A stretch of 64,000 nucleotides of DNA from Colius striatus. Taxonomy: Eukaryota > Chordata > Aves > Coliiformes > Coliidae. The position numbers were made by a program, and so were the translations under genes. Below are positions 12,981-24,842 of the stretch, in pieces. Each line of letters starts with the position of its first letter. Position 1 is the stretch's first letter. Where the stretch lies: positions 96,869,971 to 96,933,970 of the forward strand of contig NC_084761.1 in assembly GCF_028858725.1 (NCBI RefSeq). The letters run 5' to 3'. The notes beneath the pieces were generated by a model that saw only the letters and a list, made by a program, of their open reading frames with translations, was not told the origin of the DNA and did no database searches.

Positions 12981-13160
12981 ACCATGAAAGGTAACTCCTG
13001 GCTTAGAGGTTGGTGCCAAGCAGAAGGTTTCAGTATTTACAACAGGACCTTCTTTGATGATTGTAATTTAATAGTGCAGGGTGGACTGCATCTGTCTCAC
13101 AAGGGCACTGGTATCTTTGGGAATAAACTGGCCAACTTGGTTAAGAAGGCTTTAAACTGA
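12981..13160 (+). pseudogene. Remnant of an SGNH/GDSL-type esterase C-terminus, probably CR1-family ORF1
   Basis: One open frame reads WLRGWCQAEGFSIYN, then FFDDCNLIV, then GGLHLSHKGTGIFGNKLANL and a final VKKALN before TGA at 13158-13160. The pattern WC...GF, then D(G)LHLS..G, then a hydrophobic helix matches the last block of SGNH hydrolases, where D-x-x-H provides catalytic residues. Here the Asp is replaced by Gly. Esterase domains are known in ORF1 of CR1-like LINEs, and a CR1 ORF2 remnant in the same orientation follows 200 nt later. A fossil, not a working gene; the link to CR1 is inferred. Confidence 0.55.
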
Positions 13161-13366
13161 CTCAGGGAGTGAGGGGAGAAATGGCACAAAGTATGTGCCA
13201 CTTCATCTAACAGGGTAACAGGTCAGAGCAAGAAATGCAACTATGAGTGCTCCTGAGACTTACACCAAGACAAGAAGCAGAAGGTTGACCACCCTGAGGG
13301 ATTCTCAAATGAGGAAGGATGCTCTTGCACTCATCCAGCGAAACCTGTGTGTACAAATAAGACAAG

Positions 13367-13747
13367 AAACTGCTGGAGAGAAGCTACCAAGATGATCAGG
13401 GGACTAGAACATCTTCCTTATGAGAAAAGGCTGTGGGATCTGGGGCTGTTCAGCATGGAGGAGACTGAGGGGAGAGCTCATTAATACTTAACAAGTATTT
13501 AGAAGGTGTATGTCAAGAGGATGGGGCAGAACTTTTTCTGTAGTGTCCAGTGATAGGACTAGGGGTAATGGATAAAGGCTGGAACACAAAAAGTTCCACT
13601 TAAACTTAAGGAAAAACTACTTTACTGTAAGAGTGAGGGAGCCCTGGCCCAGGCTGCCCAGAGTGTGTGGAGGCTCCTTCTCAGAAGGTTTCCAAACCCA
13701 CCTGGACACATTCCTGTGTGATCTGATCTAGGTGGTGGTTCTATGAT
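13367..13747 (+). mobile_element. CR1 LINE fragment, group A, with internal 3' deletion
   Basis: The copy starts at 'gctggagagaagctaccaag' and runs through the ORF2 end. It jumps from 'gatctgatctaggt' straight to 'ggttctatgatcat', losing roughly 90 nt of the terminal hairpin region while keeping the last octamer. The short shared 'ggt' at the junction suggests a microhomology deletion. Confidence 0.88.
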
Positions 13748-14961
13748 CATTAGTTCTTGTTGGGTCTTTAGAGTAGTCCATGAAAGGAGCATTTAACAAA
13801 CATCACTCAGTCTTTCCTAATATCAATTAGATGTCACATTAGTGTGAGGTCTATTGGGAACCTCTCCCAAAATTTGTCTCTTCCACAATCTGTAACTTCT
13901 ACCCCACGAAAGCACCGATTCTGCCCTCTGCTCATCCCAGGCTCTGAAAGATAAACTTTCAGAGAGACTAATCATGAAGCCCATCATGACAGGAACAGAA
14001 ATGCATTACTGATGATACTGATGTCCTGTGTTTCTGGGAAGCTTCTGCCTGTGTCTTCTAGAACAGGATCACTTGAGGCAATTCTTCATGTCACAGAGTG
14101 AGGAGATGAAGACTTTTGGTTGTGATGGAGTAGCCTACTGCACCCTCAAACCGGCTGCCACATGAGTCCAAAGCAAGGAGTTAATAATAGCCATTCTCCC
14201 TTCCTCTTCTGTGGATAAAGGTCTTTGTTGCCCCTACACTGACAGCACAGTTTTTCTTAAGAGATGGATAGAACAAAGCTCAAGGTCATTTGTCACTGGT
14301 CATATGAAATTCATTTTACTGAGCTGGATTTGTGCTAGATTAAAATCCAGATATGCAGGGCTCAATTCAGTAGCCTAAACACCAGTCTCTAGTGCCGTTC
14401 AAACCATCTCAGGGTCTCTGAGGCCCCTGCACAGATCTGTCTGACAGGAGACAGTTTACAGAGGATTCACATCCTTTTGGAACATTAGCAGTAGACCAAG
14501 ATACTCTAGTGGTTTTGCCTGGGTCAGTTCTAAGATGGACCCACAGCTGACCAAGGCCTGGCCAGTTAGTGATTGAGATAACCCAGGACAGATACTCTGG
14601 GGTGTCTAAAATGTCTTTGGCCTCCTGTGTTTAACCAACCAAGTGATACCAGTGAAACAGGAAGGAAAGGATCAGGAAGACAAGGGCATAGCCTCCTGTT
14701 GCAAAGTTATGGTCCACCAAAGGGAGCATTATGAAAGCCAACAGTCAAGGACAAAGCCATCCAAGGCCAAGAACTTACACAGTTAACCATTATACTGGTT
14801 GAGTCACCAGTAGGCTCACACAGGACTTGAACAAGCAGCATCTTTGCTAATTATTGTTTGCAACCTGTGCCTGTGGGTGGATTTTTGTCCATGAGACATT
14901 CTACCTGTGAGTTAGTCCTGCTGCAAATGTCAGCTAGTCAGCTTGTCCATAAAGGCTTCCC
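13748..14961. other. Unique intronic DNA
   Basis: About 1.2 kb between two CR1 copies of opposite orientation. No gene, RNA or repeat is recognised. Confidence 0.5.
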
Positions 14962-15464
14962 ATCATAGAATCATAGAATGCTGGAGGTTGGAAGGGATCT
15001 TTAGAGATCATCTAGTCCAACTCCCCCTGCCAAACCAGGTTCACCTAGATCAGGTCACACAGGAAGGTGTCCAGTGGGGTTTGGAAGACCTCCAAGGAAG
15101 GAGCCTCCACACCCTCCCTGGGCAGCCTGGGCCAGGGCTCCCTCACCCTCACAGTAAAGTAGTTTTTTCTTATGTTTAAATGGAACTTTTTGTGTTCCAG
15201 ATTCTTTCCACTACCCATAGTCTGGTCACTAGATACAACAGAAAAAAAGTGCTGCCCCAACTTCCTGACACCCACCACTTAGATATCTGTAACTATTAAT
15301 GAGATCCCCCCTCAGTCTCCTCCAGACTAAACAGCCCCAGGTCCCACAGCCTTTCCTCGTAAGGAAGATGCTCCAGTCCCCTGATCATCTTGGTAGCCCT
15401 GCACTGGTCTCTCTCCAGAATTTCCCTGTCCCTCTTGAGCTGGGGAGCCCAAAACTAGACACAG
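14962..15464 (-). mobile_element. CR1 LINE fragment, group A
   Basis: The 3' end at low coordinates starts with two ATCATAGA units followed by 'ggttggaagggatctttaga'. The body continues through the ORF2 end to 'caaaactagacacag', where it is truncated. Confidence 0.92.
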
Positions 15465-16475
15465 TTACCCAGGGAGTGCCCCCAAAATGCCATTGTGCAG
15501 AGAAGAGACTCCCAGGCTCAGATGAAGCAGGCCATTCCCTCTCAGGATCTCCCCCATTCTCAGAATGCAGAGCCACTGGAGTGCTCCTCTCAGAGTGCTC
15601 CTCTCTTAATGACAGGCTGATGTTGGCATCGCCCTGGAGGGAACCTAGCAACCCCACAAGGCCATTGTGTGCCTTCAGATCCCCAGCCAGATGGAAATTT
15701 GTTCTTCAAATACCACCCCAAGCATGTTTGCACTGTTGAATCCTCCAGGCAAGAGTAGCACCGTGGTCTGTGCCATGCTCACTCCAGCATCAGCACACAG
15801 ATTCCAATCTCTTTCCAGCTCAGAGAGCAAGACAAGAGCTCTTGACATGCAACTCAGTTATCCTGACTTTTGCCTTCTATTGGGAGACATTTTTTTATCT
15901 CTGTTTGCGTCTGGCAAATAAGAACCTTCTTGATATCTCCCTTTGGATTTGCCAGATTGGTCAATCTTCCAGAGGTTTTTTTCCTCCTAGTTTTATTTAT
16001 GTCCTTTTGCTGAGTCCCATGATTTTAAGATTTGTTTTAAAGTTCCCTTTGGGGCTGGAGTCTGGCCATTATCTGTGAACCATTAAGGAATAGGCAGATA
16101 CACATTTATCTTTCCCAAGAATAAAAAATACTGCAAAAATATTACCTTTAAGGCTGTGGGTACTGGAAGCAAGGTGAAAGAAGCTTAGATCTTTACCTCC
16201 TTTTTAATGCCATGACTTGCTTTCAAAGCCCATCTTCCTACTGACTTTGCCATGCTCAACACTATCTGAGGGCCTGAATCTGCTGCCCAGTCCTTCTTTT
16301 TGGAGGATGAACCAAGCAGTTCATTCCTGGGCAGCGCAGTGTTGAGGTGAATTAATGGAGTTTGGTTTGAGGGTGTGGAGAGGACAATGTCTAACAGGAA
16401 GCTTGGAGCTACCCCCCATACCATCCCCTTTGAACCAGTCATGTTCTTCACCATAGACCAAGCAAAGCATGCATC

Positions 16476-16503
16476 ATGATGATGATGATGATGATGATGA
16501 TGA
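16476..16503. repeat. (ATG)9 trinucleotide microsatellite
   Basis: Twenty-eight nucleotides of uninterrupted ATG/TGA/GAT repeat in intronic DNA, long enough to be polymorphic. Confidence 0.95.
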
Positions 16504-17174
16504 AGAATTCATAAGACAACCCAGGATTGATAGTCAGCAGTAGCATTAGAGCCCAGATTCTGGTTTCATCACAGACATGAGAAAAGCTGATGGACCAACA
16601 TTGCCTTCCAGAACATGTAAAAGAGATATTTGGCCCGGATCTTCACCCCCTCATGACAGCATTTGCCTTAACCATTTTAAAATTAGCTTGCAATATCCAA
16701 GTCTAGGTGTGGTTTCAAAATCTCCCTTTCACCTGCTTAGTCCTGACTGAGTAGGGCCTCCAGAGCTCCTCTTAAAATTCAAGAAGCAAGGAAAAACTCT
16801 CAATCCTCATCCTGCTGGCATATATACTTCAAAAGGATGGTTTTGTCATCGTGTCACAGGGCTACAAAGGTGGAAAACAAGGGAATCCCTTCTTGCTCCT
16901 TCTACAGACACGGGACCCTGTACATCTTTAGGTTATTCCCTGGGCAGTGGCAGGTCACAGTCCCTAGAGATACATTAATTATTCTTTTCTTGAGTACAAC
17001 TTTCTTCTTTCTAGATCCCTAATGAAAGATGAGGAGCAGTATGGTCAGTTCAGGGCAATGAAGCTTTGTGCATAACATTAGTGTGAGACATCCAGGTCCT
17101 TGGAGGGAGAATGCGATGAATGCAATGGCTTTCTTGGGGGGTTCTGCTTCTGCTTTCAACTGTGTGTCTCCAAA

Positions 17175-17485
17175 TGTGTCTTTTTTCTGTGGTGGCCAGT
17201 TGCAGGACAAGGGGTACTGGGCACAAACTGGAACACAGGCAGTGCCCCTGGCACAGGAGGAGAAACTCCTTTGGTGCTGAGGGGAGGGAGCCCTGGCCCA
17301 GGCTGCCCAGGGACGTTGTGGAGGCTCCTTCTTGGGAGGTTTCCAAACCTTCCTGAACACATTCCTGTGCCACTTGATCAAGGGGAACCTGCTTTATCAG
17401 GGGCTTGGGCTGGAGCAGCTCTGCAGATCACTTCCAAACCCTCTCATTCTGGGATTCCAGGTGTCTGTGATTCTGTGGTTTTATG
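17175..17485 (+). mobile_element. CR1 LINE 3' end, group B
   Basis: A copy truncated in the 'gtggtggccagttgcaggac' block. It carries 'gcccctggcacaggaggaga' and 'gggctggagcagctctgcag' and ends GATTCTGTGGTTTTATG. The terminal octamers are partly decayed and one is separated by an inserted 'ggtgtct'. Confidence 0.88.
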
Positions 17486-17736
17486 AAATGAAGGGTCACT
17501 GCTCTCTCAAGAAGCTCAGCATATTGAACCTTCTTGGCCCCCCTTGTCTGTCTACAGTATCACATAAGCACATGCCCAATGGCATCCAGCAAATCACAAG
17601 TTCAGCTACAACTTGCTCAGGAGCCAAGATAAGGGGTCAGCTATACTGCTAGAAAGAAAAATAGGAAAAAGACAGATTGTGGTCATAAGCCCTCAGAGCA
17701 AGGACTGCTGAGTAGGCCAGAGGAGACTAAGTACTC

Positions 17737-17850
17737 AATCACAGAATCAAAGAATCCTTTGGTTGGAAAAGACCTTTAAGCTCACCAAGTCCAACCACTA
17801 ACTTCACACTGCTAAGCCCACCACTAAACCATGTCCAAGGCTCTCTTAGG
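17737..17850 (-). mobile_element. CR1 LINE 3' end, old group
   Basis: A short minus-strand copy: 'tcacagaatcaaagaatcct' followed by 'ggttggaaaagacctttaag' and 'ccaccactaaaccatgtcca'. It is the same old tail type as the + copy at 8486-8643. Confidence 0.82.
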
Positions 17851-20800
17851 CCCCACATTGTGGTCCTGTGACATAATTCCTCTCCCATGGGAGTTGTGAA
17901 TCTCTGTTGTGTGGCAGACCACCAGAGTGGATCTCCAGTCTGAAACAGATGCTTTCCATTGTGTGCCCTGTGATGTGGCATGAGGGCATAAGGAGGTAAT
18001 TAAGGGTGCAGAGCCTGCTGGGAAAATGCCAGAGGACTGCACAGTCAGGTCCTTATGGCCTTTTGGGAATGATCTCTGTAATATACTGTTCCCTGGACCA
18101 AATTTATCTGGAGAGGTCTAGCTGGACCATGCTGAGCAAATTACCACCATGCACAATGCAAGGTGTGAAATTACTTGCTAGGTAACCATGTGTATTTGTG
18201 TGGCTTTTCACTATTGGCTTCACCACTATGGGAGGTTCATTGGCAGTGTTCTACCAGTGATGTGAGTCTTGTCCTACACTAGAGAGAAACTGACACATGG
18301 GAAGTTTTGGCAACTCCTCCCAAGAGCAGAGGAGACCATCAGATGGCAATGACATCAAGGGTGAAATCCATCAGGTGGAACCTTGGATGCCCATGATGAG
18401 GTCGCCCATGAGCCAGAAGTCAAACAATCTGACACCTAGTGTGATTCATCTGCCTAGAACAGGCTTATACTTGGGTTAAGATGGATCACTCCATTCTTAC
18501 CACAGAGTCTACAGAGTAAACCACTGACAGTGGAGGTAAGGGAGCAGCTCAGATGGCTAAATTCAGTTAGGTGAGTCACAAAAGAAGCCCACAATTTTCA
18601 GGAAAAATAACAGAAATACCTGTCTCAGAATTATCCTCATGGCAATGACTCACGTCAGTAGTCCAGGCTCACAGGACTGCTTTGAGAAAAGCTGTGACAT
18701 GATCTTTGAGGGGAATTTCAGTCAATTTCAGTTGAAAATGGGCTGCTGCTTAGAGGAAAGCTTCAGAGATAGCATTAGGACCATACTGCCTAGAAGTTAG
18801 GGAACAGACTTGGGAATCATGAATTAGACCAGTAAACGATCAGAACAAGGCTCTGCTGCATCATCCTTCTCTTGCTGACAGGCAAACTGTACTCAGATCA
18901 GTGTTGAGGCTGGTATCTCTTGCCTTTGTATCCTCCCCTCCATCCCCAGGCTAAGCCACGTTTCCCTGAGCCTCACCACAACACAGTCTGTCCTCCTTCA
19001 CGTCAGGTATGCACATCCCACCATGGGCTTTGGCACTGCCAGGCCCTCTCCAAGCATCAACCTGGGCCAACACAGCACTGACTAGAGAAAGTCAGCAGTG
19101 GGCAGGGGAGGGGGTGGCCTCTCCCTGCTTTTCTTCTCTACTGATCAGGGTACAGAAGCTGGAGCAAGGAGGAATGGCTACGTGTAGAGAGGCTTTCCTT
19201 GGCATGTTGGAAGCTGTCTCTTATCTGTGAGACAGTTTATGGTGTCAGCTGGAAGGCCTGAGGAATTCCACCCACTCTCCCAACGCCATCGGCCTCCAGG
19301 GAAAAGGCTGGAGTCACTGCAAACATGCTGTCCCCCTCCTTGGCCCAAGCAGCTCTTGGATCCATCCTCAAAGGGCAGTGAACTCCCTTCTCACTCCAAG
19401 ACACACCACCAGCTGCAAGGAGCTGTTAACCCTCTAGGCATCCTGATACACCTACAGATGCCCAGTGGAGTTGGGCAAGAGCAGATGGAGCAGGAGGTCG
19501 GGAAAGACTGGTCAGAGGTTGACTCCCAGTCCCACACTAAGGTAGAAATCCTTGCTGACACCCAGTCTGTTCTCCCATAGCTTGGCAGCTGCCTCAGGGA
19601 GGTTGTCTGTCATGGGGAGCTGGGAAGGAGCTGGCAAAGACGGATGCAAGCTGGGTAATGAGCACAAAGTGGCAGCTCATACTTACTTTGGATGTGATTT
19701 AATTAACTTGCTTTGTGAGAGCCAGAAGAAGAGAAGGAAGAGACTGACTCTTTCTTTGGCCAGGAGAGCACACAGCATCTTCAGCAGCCACAGTACCTCC
19801 TACATCAGGATTTTTCCTATACCAGCTGCAGTCTGACTTGCTGCTCTGACACATCCTGAGGGAGTCCTCAGACCCCTTCTGACCTTTGGAGAGCATATCA
19901 GATGATGGAATGCCTGTCCCCAGCACTGGCCTCATCATACATTATAGATTTCCAGAGCTTCCTAAGTCCAGAACAGACTTATTTGCACCTTGGTAGACTT
20001 TTTTTCTTTCCATGAGTTTGATCAATCAACTTTTAGCATCCACAGTCTCCTGCAACATCACTGCTGAGCAACACGCTGTGAGATGAACCATCTCCTCTTC
20101 TTTGTTTTTAACCTACAACCTACTAGTGTCCACCTCCTGTGATAATTCTTGGAGTGGAAAAGGTGATGAATAAACTTCACCTCTTCCATGGCATTCCACC
20201 AACACCTGCAAGGTGCAACTCCCCAGAAGGCATTTTTGTCCAGGGCCATTCCTCATACAAAGCCCACACTCATCAACAGAGGCCTCTTGTCAGTGAGAAC
20301 AACCCTGCAGGTCCTCACACTTCCCACTCACAGTGACACAGCACTGGGGCATGACTTTGGCATTTTGTTTTACCCACCTTCTGTCACGTCTCCAGCCCTT
20401 CTGTGCCATGGACTATTCAGGACATGATGTAAAGCAGGGACCTTTTAAAACAAAGATGCCTCTGCCAACTGCAGCAGAAAGCAACTGCTCAGAGATTCTG
20501 GCTGCATACTGGCAGCCAGGGCCAGAATTTAGATTGGACCAGGTCCATTTTCATTTGTGCATTTGTCTTTGTTTCTTGTTTTGCTTTAATTTTTTGAGAG
20601 CTCAACACTGGGACCAGCAACTCTCCAAACAATCCACTGATATCACCTTGGAGTGAGACAGGGTGGAGAAGTGCAGACAAGGAAAGATCCTGGGATTGTA
20701 CTTGCTCAAACAACCTAAAAATAATGGGATATGTGTGTGGATAAATGGAGATTGCATCCCTTAGCCATGCAACACAGGGAGTTACAGCTCTGAGGAGCAT

Positions 20801-23800
20801 GCCTATGGTTTCAGAGATTTGTACCTGGCTGGGTTTGTTCCAGATATGAGCAGACTGGCTCAACTTTTGCACCATCAAAAGATGAAAGTTAGTCTTCAGA
20901 TCACATTTAGCCTGTGATTCCAGTCATTTGGCACTGTGGGAAAAGGCTTTCCCTAAGCTCACCTGCAGCTTTCCTAATGATCCTGAAGGTGATTATCTAG
21001 GGTTACAACAGGACTTGTAGCCTTTGGTCAGACCCAGGTCTATCACTAGTATTCAGATTCTGCAAGATGTGGAATGACCTTTTATAAAATGGCAAGTGGG
21101 ATAAAGACTTTGAGCAGATGTTCAAGCCCCTCAGCAGTATTATCATAGAATTTGTATCTATTAGGAGAAAAACAAAGTCTTCAGTAGCATCTCCATAAGC
21201 CAACACAGAGCTTTCTCAACAAGGCATTTGCATTGCACCCTGTCTACACTGAGATACAATCAAGACCCTCCATTCACCAGGAGACAGAGCATCACTGAGT
21301 AAGCAGTCAGGATGGAGAAAGGGCACCTCAGAGGTCTGGCCCTACTCTCCAGGCTATCACTGTGTTTCATATGTGGATTTGGTCAGGTTGAATGGAGATC
21401 TTCTTGCTGGGAGCACTACCCCCAAAAGTAGAAGTCCTGTTCAAGCAGGGCAAGTCATGTCCCTTCCCTGTGAAAGCTGTGGGATCCCAGATTATCCAGC
21501 ATGGCAGTGGTTGCTGGATCCCAGCACACATGCTGCACTGCTCACCACAGCAATACCACTCCCTTTGGAAAATACACCAAACTTTGCCATGAAATATTAA
21601 GCTGGATGCCCAAGAGAAGTGTCCTGAAGGCTGATTTTCTGTGAGCAGGAAGATCTCCTCTTTGAAACAAGACCAGGTTTTACAACCTGCAACTGTTATT
21701 TGATATTGGCCTGCTCTGGCTTTTATGCTTTTGGGGACACATCATCAAAAAGTGCTCTCACACTGAGCTAAAGTGCTGGTGCATCACTCTCTGTTGCTAT
21801 ACCTGATGCTTTATTCCTGTTTTCTACTTCTGGACCTTGGAAGCATCTGTGGTTTTATTCCTATTTTCTATTTCTGGACCTTGGAAGCATCTGTGTTTCC
21901 TTGAGCTCTTCAAATGTCCATTACTCATCTTCTACTACTCATCTGTCTTCCACCTATTCTACATCTATACTGTCTGTTACAAAGCCCAGTCCAAAAACCC
22001 TCCCTCTCTCAAAATGTTGTTGCATATTTGTGTGTATGAAAGGAAGAGTTCTTTTCTTCCATTCTTTGCTCATTCCCTAAATAAGGCCCCACAATTCTTC
22101 CTTACAGCCTCCCATTGACTATACAGAGGATCTAACACTCCAGCATGCACAATTTCACCAGCCAAGGACCAGTGCTAGGGACTCCCTGCCCAGCTCTGTT
22201 CATCCCAGCGTGATCAAATGAGGAAACTATGGATGCACTCAGTAGTCTCCTCCTAGGGGCACACTTATTTGCATGGTAATGAGGATGGTAATGAGCCCCT
22301 TGTCTTCGGATGTACACAAGGTTCTAGTGGGTGAAAACCAGTCAAAGTTGAAATTCAGGCAATTCACAGCTTGCTTGCTTGCTTTCTTTTCAATTTGTAC
22401 TTTGTAGCTGGGTGCAGAAGACAAAGAGAGTAGTACAGAAACTGCATTGGGCAACGAACAACTACAGCTAGAAATGGGTTATTGTTTTAACAACCACCAA
22501 GCTGTTTAAGCAAGCAACAATCTCTTAAGTAGCCTGGCTCAAGGAGTAATTACTGATCTCATTTCTAAAGAGATCCCTCTTTTATTTGCTTTGTTACTAT
22601 AGCTTTTTGTTTTCCTTTCCTCTCTCAGAGTTGAAAAATGCTGCATAAAGCTACAGCTCCTCTGAGAACCCAACACACGCTGCAGAGGGAGTTTGCAACA
22701 GGGAAGGAGATTCTGGTTATTAGTCCCGTTCTCCTGTGGGGAAACTGAGGCATGGAACCTCTCCCCAAAGAGGCTATGAACTGAATGGCATGTTTAATGA
22801 GCTCCTTCACCTGTATTAGATCCAAATGCTCAGGCTGAGTTGTGGCTGGGTCAAACATGGACAACACAATGTCTTAGGGCCGAGAGCCAGGGTTGCCCTT
22901 GCAGAAAGCACAGGGCTCTTGGTAGAGGCTGGTCCTCAGGCAGAATGGATAGAGGGAGTCTGGGCAGGAAAAGAGATCCACCCATTATTTCCAAATCTGA
23001 GAGTGAGGAATGGATGCTGAGCTTGGAAAGTCACTGCTGATCCACATTGCCCAAAGCATCAGACCGTGCCTGTAGGCCCAGGGTGGTGGGTTGGGGGGAG
23101 TGAGTGAAAGGGAGAAGGCTTTAAGCCATGGTCACATATGGAATGGAGGAGATGTTACATGCAATGCAAAAGGAGACTGTCCTCAGCACCACTGAGGTGT
23201 TTAAAAGCTCCTGGCTAAACCCTCCAGGGTGGTGTTTCTGCTGCAGTTGGAATTGGATGTGATGACTCCAGCCACACACGGTGCCAACCTATAAATCCCA
23301 GAAGGAATAAACTCCTTTAATCAAAACCAACCAAACTGGGGTCATTACCTCAACAAAACCTAACCCTGCTGTTATTGCTCTGCTCAAAACCACAGCCTGT
23401 GACATCAGTGGCTGCTCATTCCACTGCAAATGCCATTCATTTTCATACAAGCCCCAGGTCTACCCAGAACAGAGATGTCAGGCTCTGCTTAGCATCCCCA
23501 TTCAATGCCTCATTCAGCACATATTGACAGCCAGTGTGTACTCCAGCCCTGCAACTCGGGTTGGCCTTCAGCAGACATTTAAGCTGCGTGGCTGCATCTG
23601 TGATTTCCCTGCCTAACCATCAGAAAATGCCAAGATGTGTCTCTCTTCTCCCACGCCTCGGTGATGGAGTGGCCCACGTACCTAATGCTGAGTCTGGCTG
23701 GAATGTCTGCATTTTCAGTGATGGATGTAAGAAAGCTTTGCTGGAACCAGTGCTCTGGTTTTCCCAGATGATGTGGGGTTTTTTTTCTCCAGCAGTTTGA

Positions 23801-24132
23801 GGAGTTTTTATGCAGTGTCAGTCCCAAATTTCTGGCTCCTAGCACCTGTTTTACTGTTTTGACACCAGGCTTTTGAGAGTAGGGAAAATAATAATGATAC
23901 CCAGAGCTAATGTTATTTACTCAAATACAAATTAACACTCAGTCACGTGGCAGCAGGGTTTGTCATCCAGAGCTAAAATTAAAAGAAATTAAGGCTGAGT
24001 CAGAAAGTTATTTCAGCTGCGAGCTGGGAACGCTGCAACGGGGCCATGTGGGAGCAACACTGACATCTTCTGGCTGCGAGAAAACCTCCAGCGCCTTCAG
24101 CAAAAAATACACAAAGGCAGGAATAGGAGTCG
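17851..24132. other. 6.3-kb repeat-poor intronic block
   Basis: The longest stretch of the intron without a recognisable transposable element. It contains a 44-bp tandem duplication (21811-21896) and nothing else I can name. No open frame here resembles a known protein. Confidence 0.55.
21811..21896. repeat. 44-bp tandem duplication
   Basis: Two nearly identical units (each beginning 'ttattcct' and containing 'tctggaccttggaagcatct') lie 44 bp apart and differ at about two internal bases. The low divergence indicates a recent local duplication. Confidence 0.93.
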
Positions 24133-24275
24133 AATCACAGAACTGGAAAAGACCTTGAAGCTGCTGCAGTCCCAGCCTTCCTCTCACCTTGCCCAGCCCA
24201 GCACTAACCCATGGCCCTCAGCACCTCAGCTCCATGGCTTTGGGGTCCCTCCAGGGATGGAGACTCCACAAAATA
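24133..24275 (-). mobile_element. CR1 LINE 3' end, group C
   Basis: A minus-strand copy beginning 'aatcacagaactggaaaaga', with 'agcactaacccatggccctc' and 'ctttggggtccctccaggga'. The element is short and sits about 100 nt before an opposite-facing group D copy. Confidence 0.87.
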
Positions 24276-24371
24276 GTTTTCAAGTAGCAGGTACAAGCTT
24301 TGGTGCTGGATATTATCTGAGCCCACTTTAAGAGTTCACCTTAGCATCACTGCAAGATTTGAACAAGGGCA

Positions 24372-24842
24372 GGGAGCTGCTGGAGAGAGTTCAGCACAGG
24401 GCCACAAAGATGATGAAGGGATTGGAGCATCTCCCTTCTGATGAAAGGCTGAGAGAGTTGAGGCTCTTCTGCTTGGAGGAGACTGAGGGGTGACCTCATT
24501 CATGTGCACAAATATGTAGAGGGTGGGTGTGAGGAGGCTGGAGCCAGGCTGTGCTCAGTGATGGCCAATGATAGGACAAGGGGCAACAGGCACAAGCTGG
24601 AACAGAAGAGGTTCCAAAGAAATACAAGGAAGAATTTCTTCCCTGTTGTGGTGAGGGAGCACTGGCAGGGGCTGCCCAGATGGGCTGTGGAGGCTCCTTC
24701 TCTGGAGACATTCCAACCCAGCTGGATGAGTTCCTGTGTGCCCTACTCTAGGTGGTGCTGCTCTGGCAGGGGGGTTGCACTGGATGAGCTTTCCAGCTCC
24801 CTTCCAGCCCTTAAGATTCTGTGACTCTGTAATTCTGTGACA
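24372..24842 (+). mobile_element. CR1 LINE fragment, group D
   Basis: About 470 nt from 'ggagctgctggagagagttc' through 'caggggctgcccagatgggc' to the end ATTCTGTGACTCTGTAATTCTGTGA (three degenerate octamers at 24817-24842). It lies only 0.9 kb upstream of the ADRA1D terminal exon. Confidence 0.92.

Noticed and set aside
16476..16503. (ATG)n run as a coding poly-Met/Asp tract
   Set aside because: No open frame of useful length or neighbour motif; it is an intronic microsatellite.
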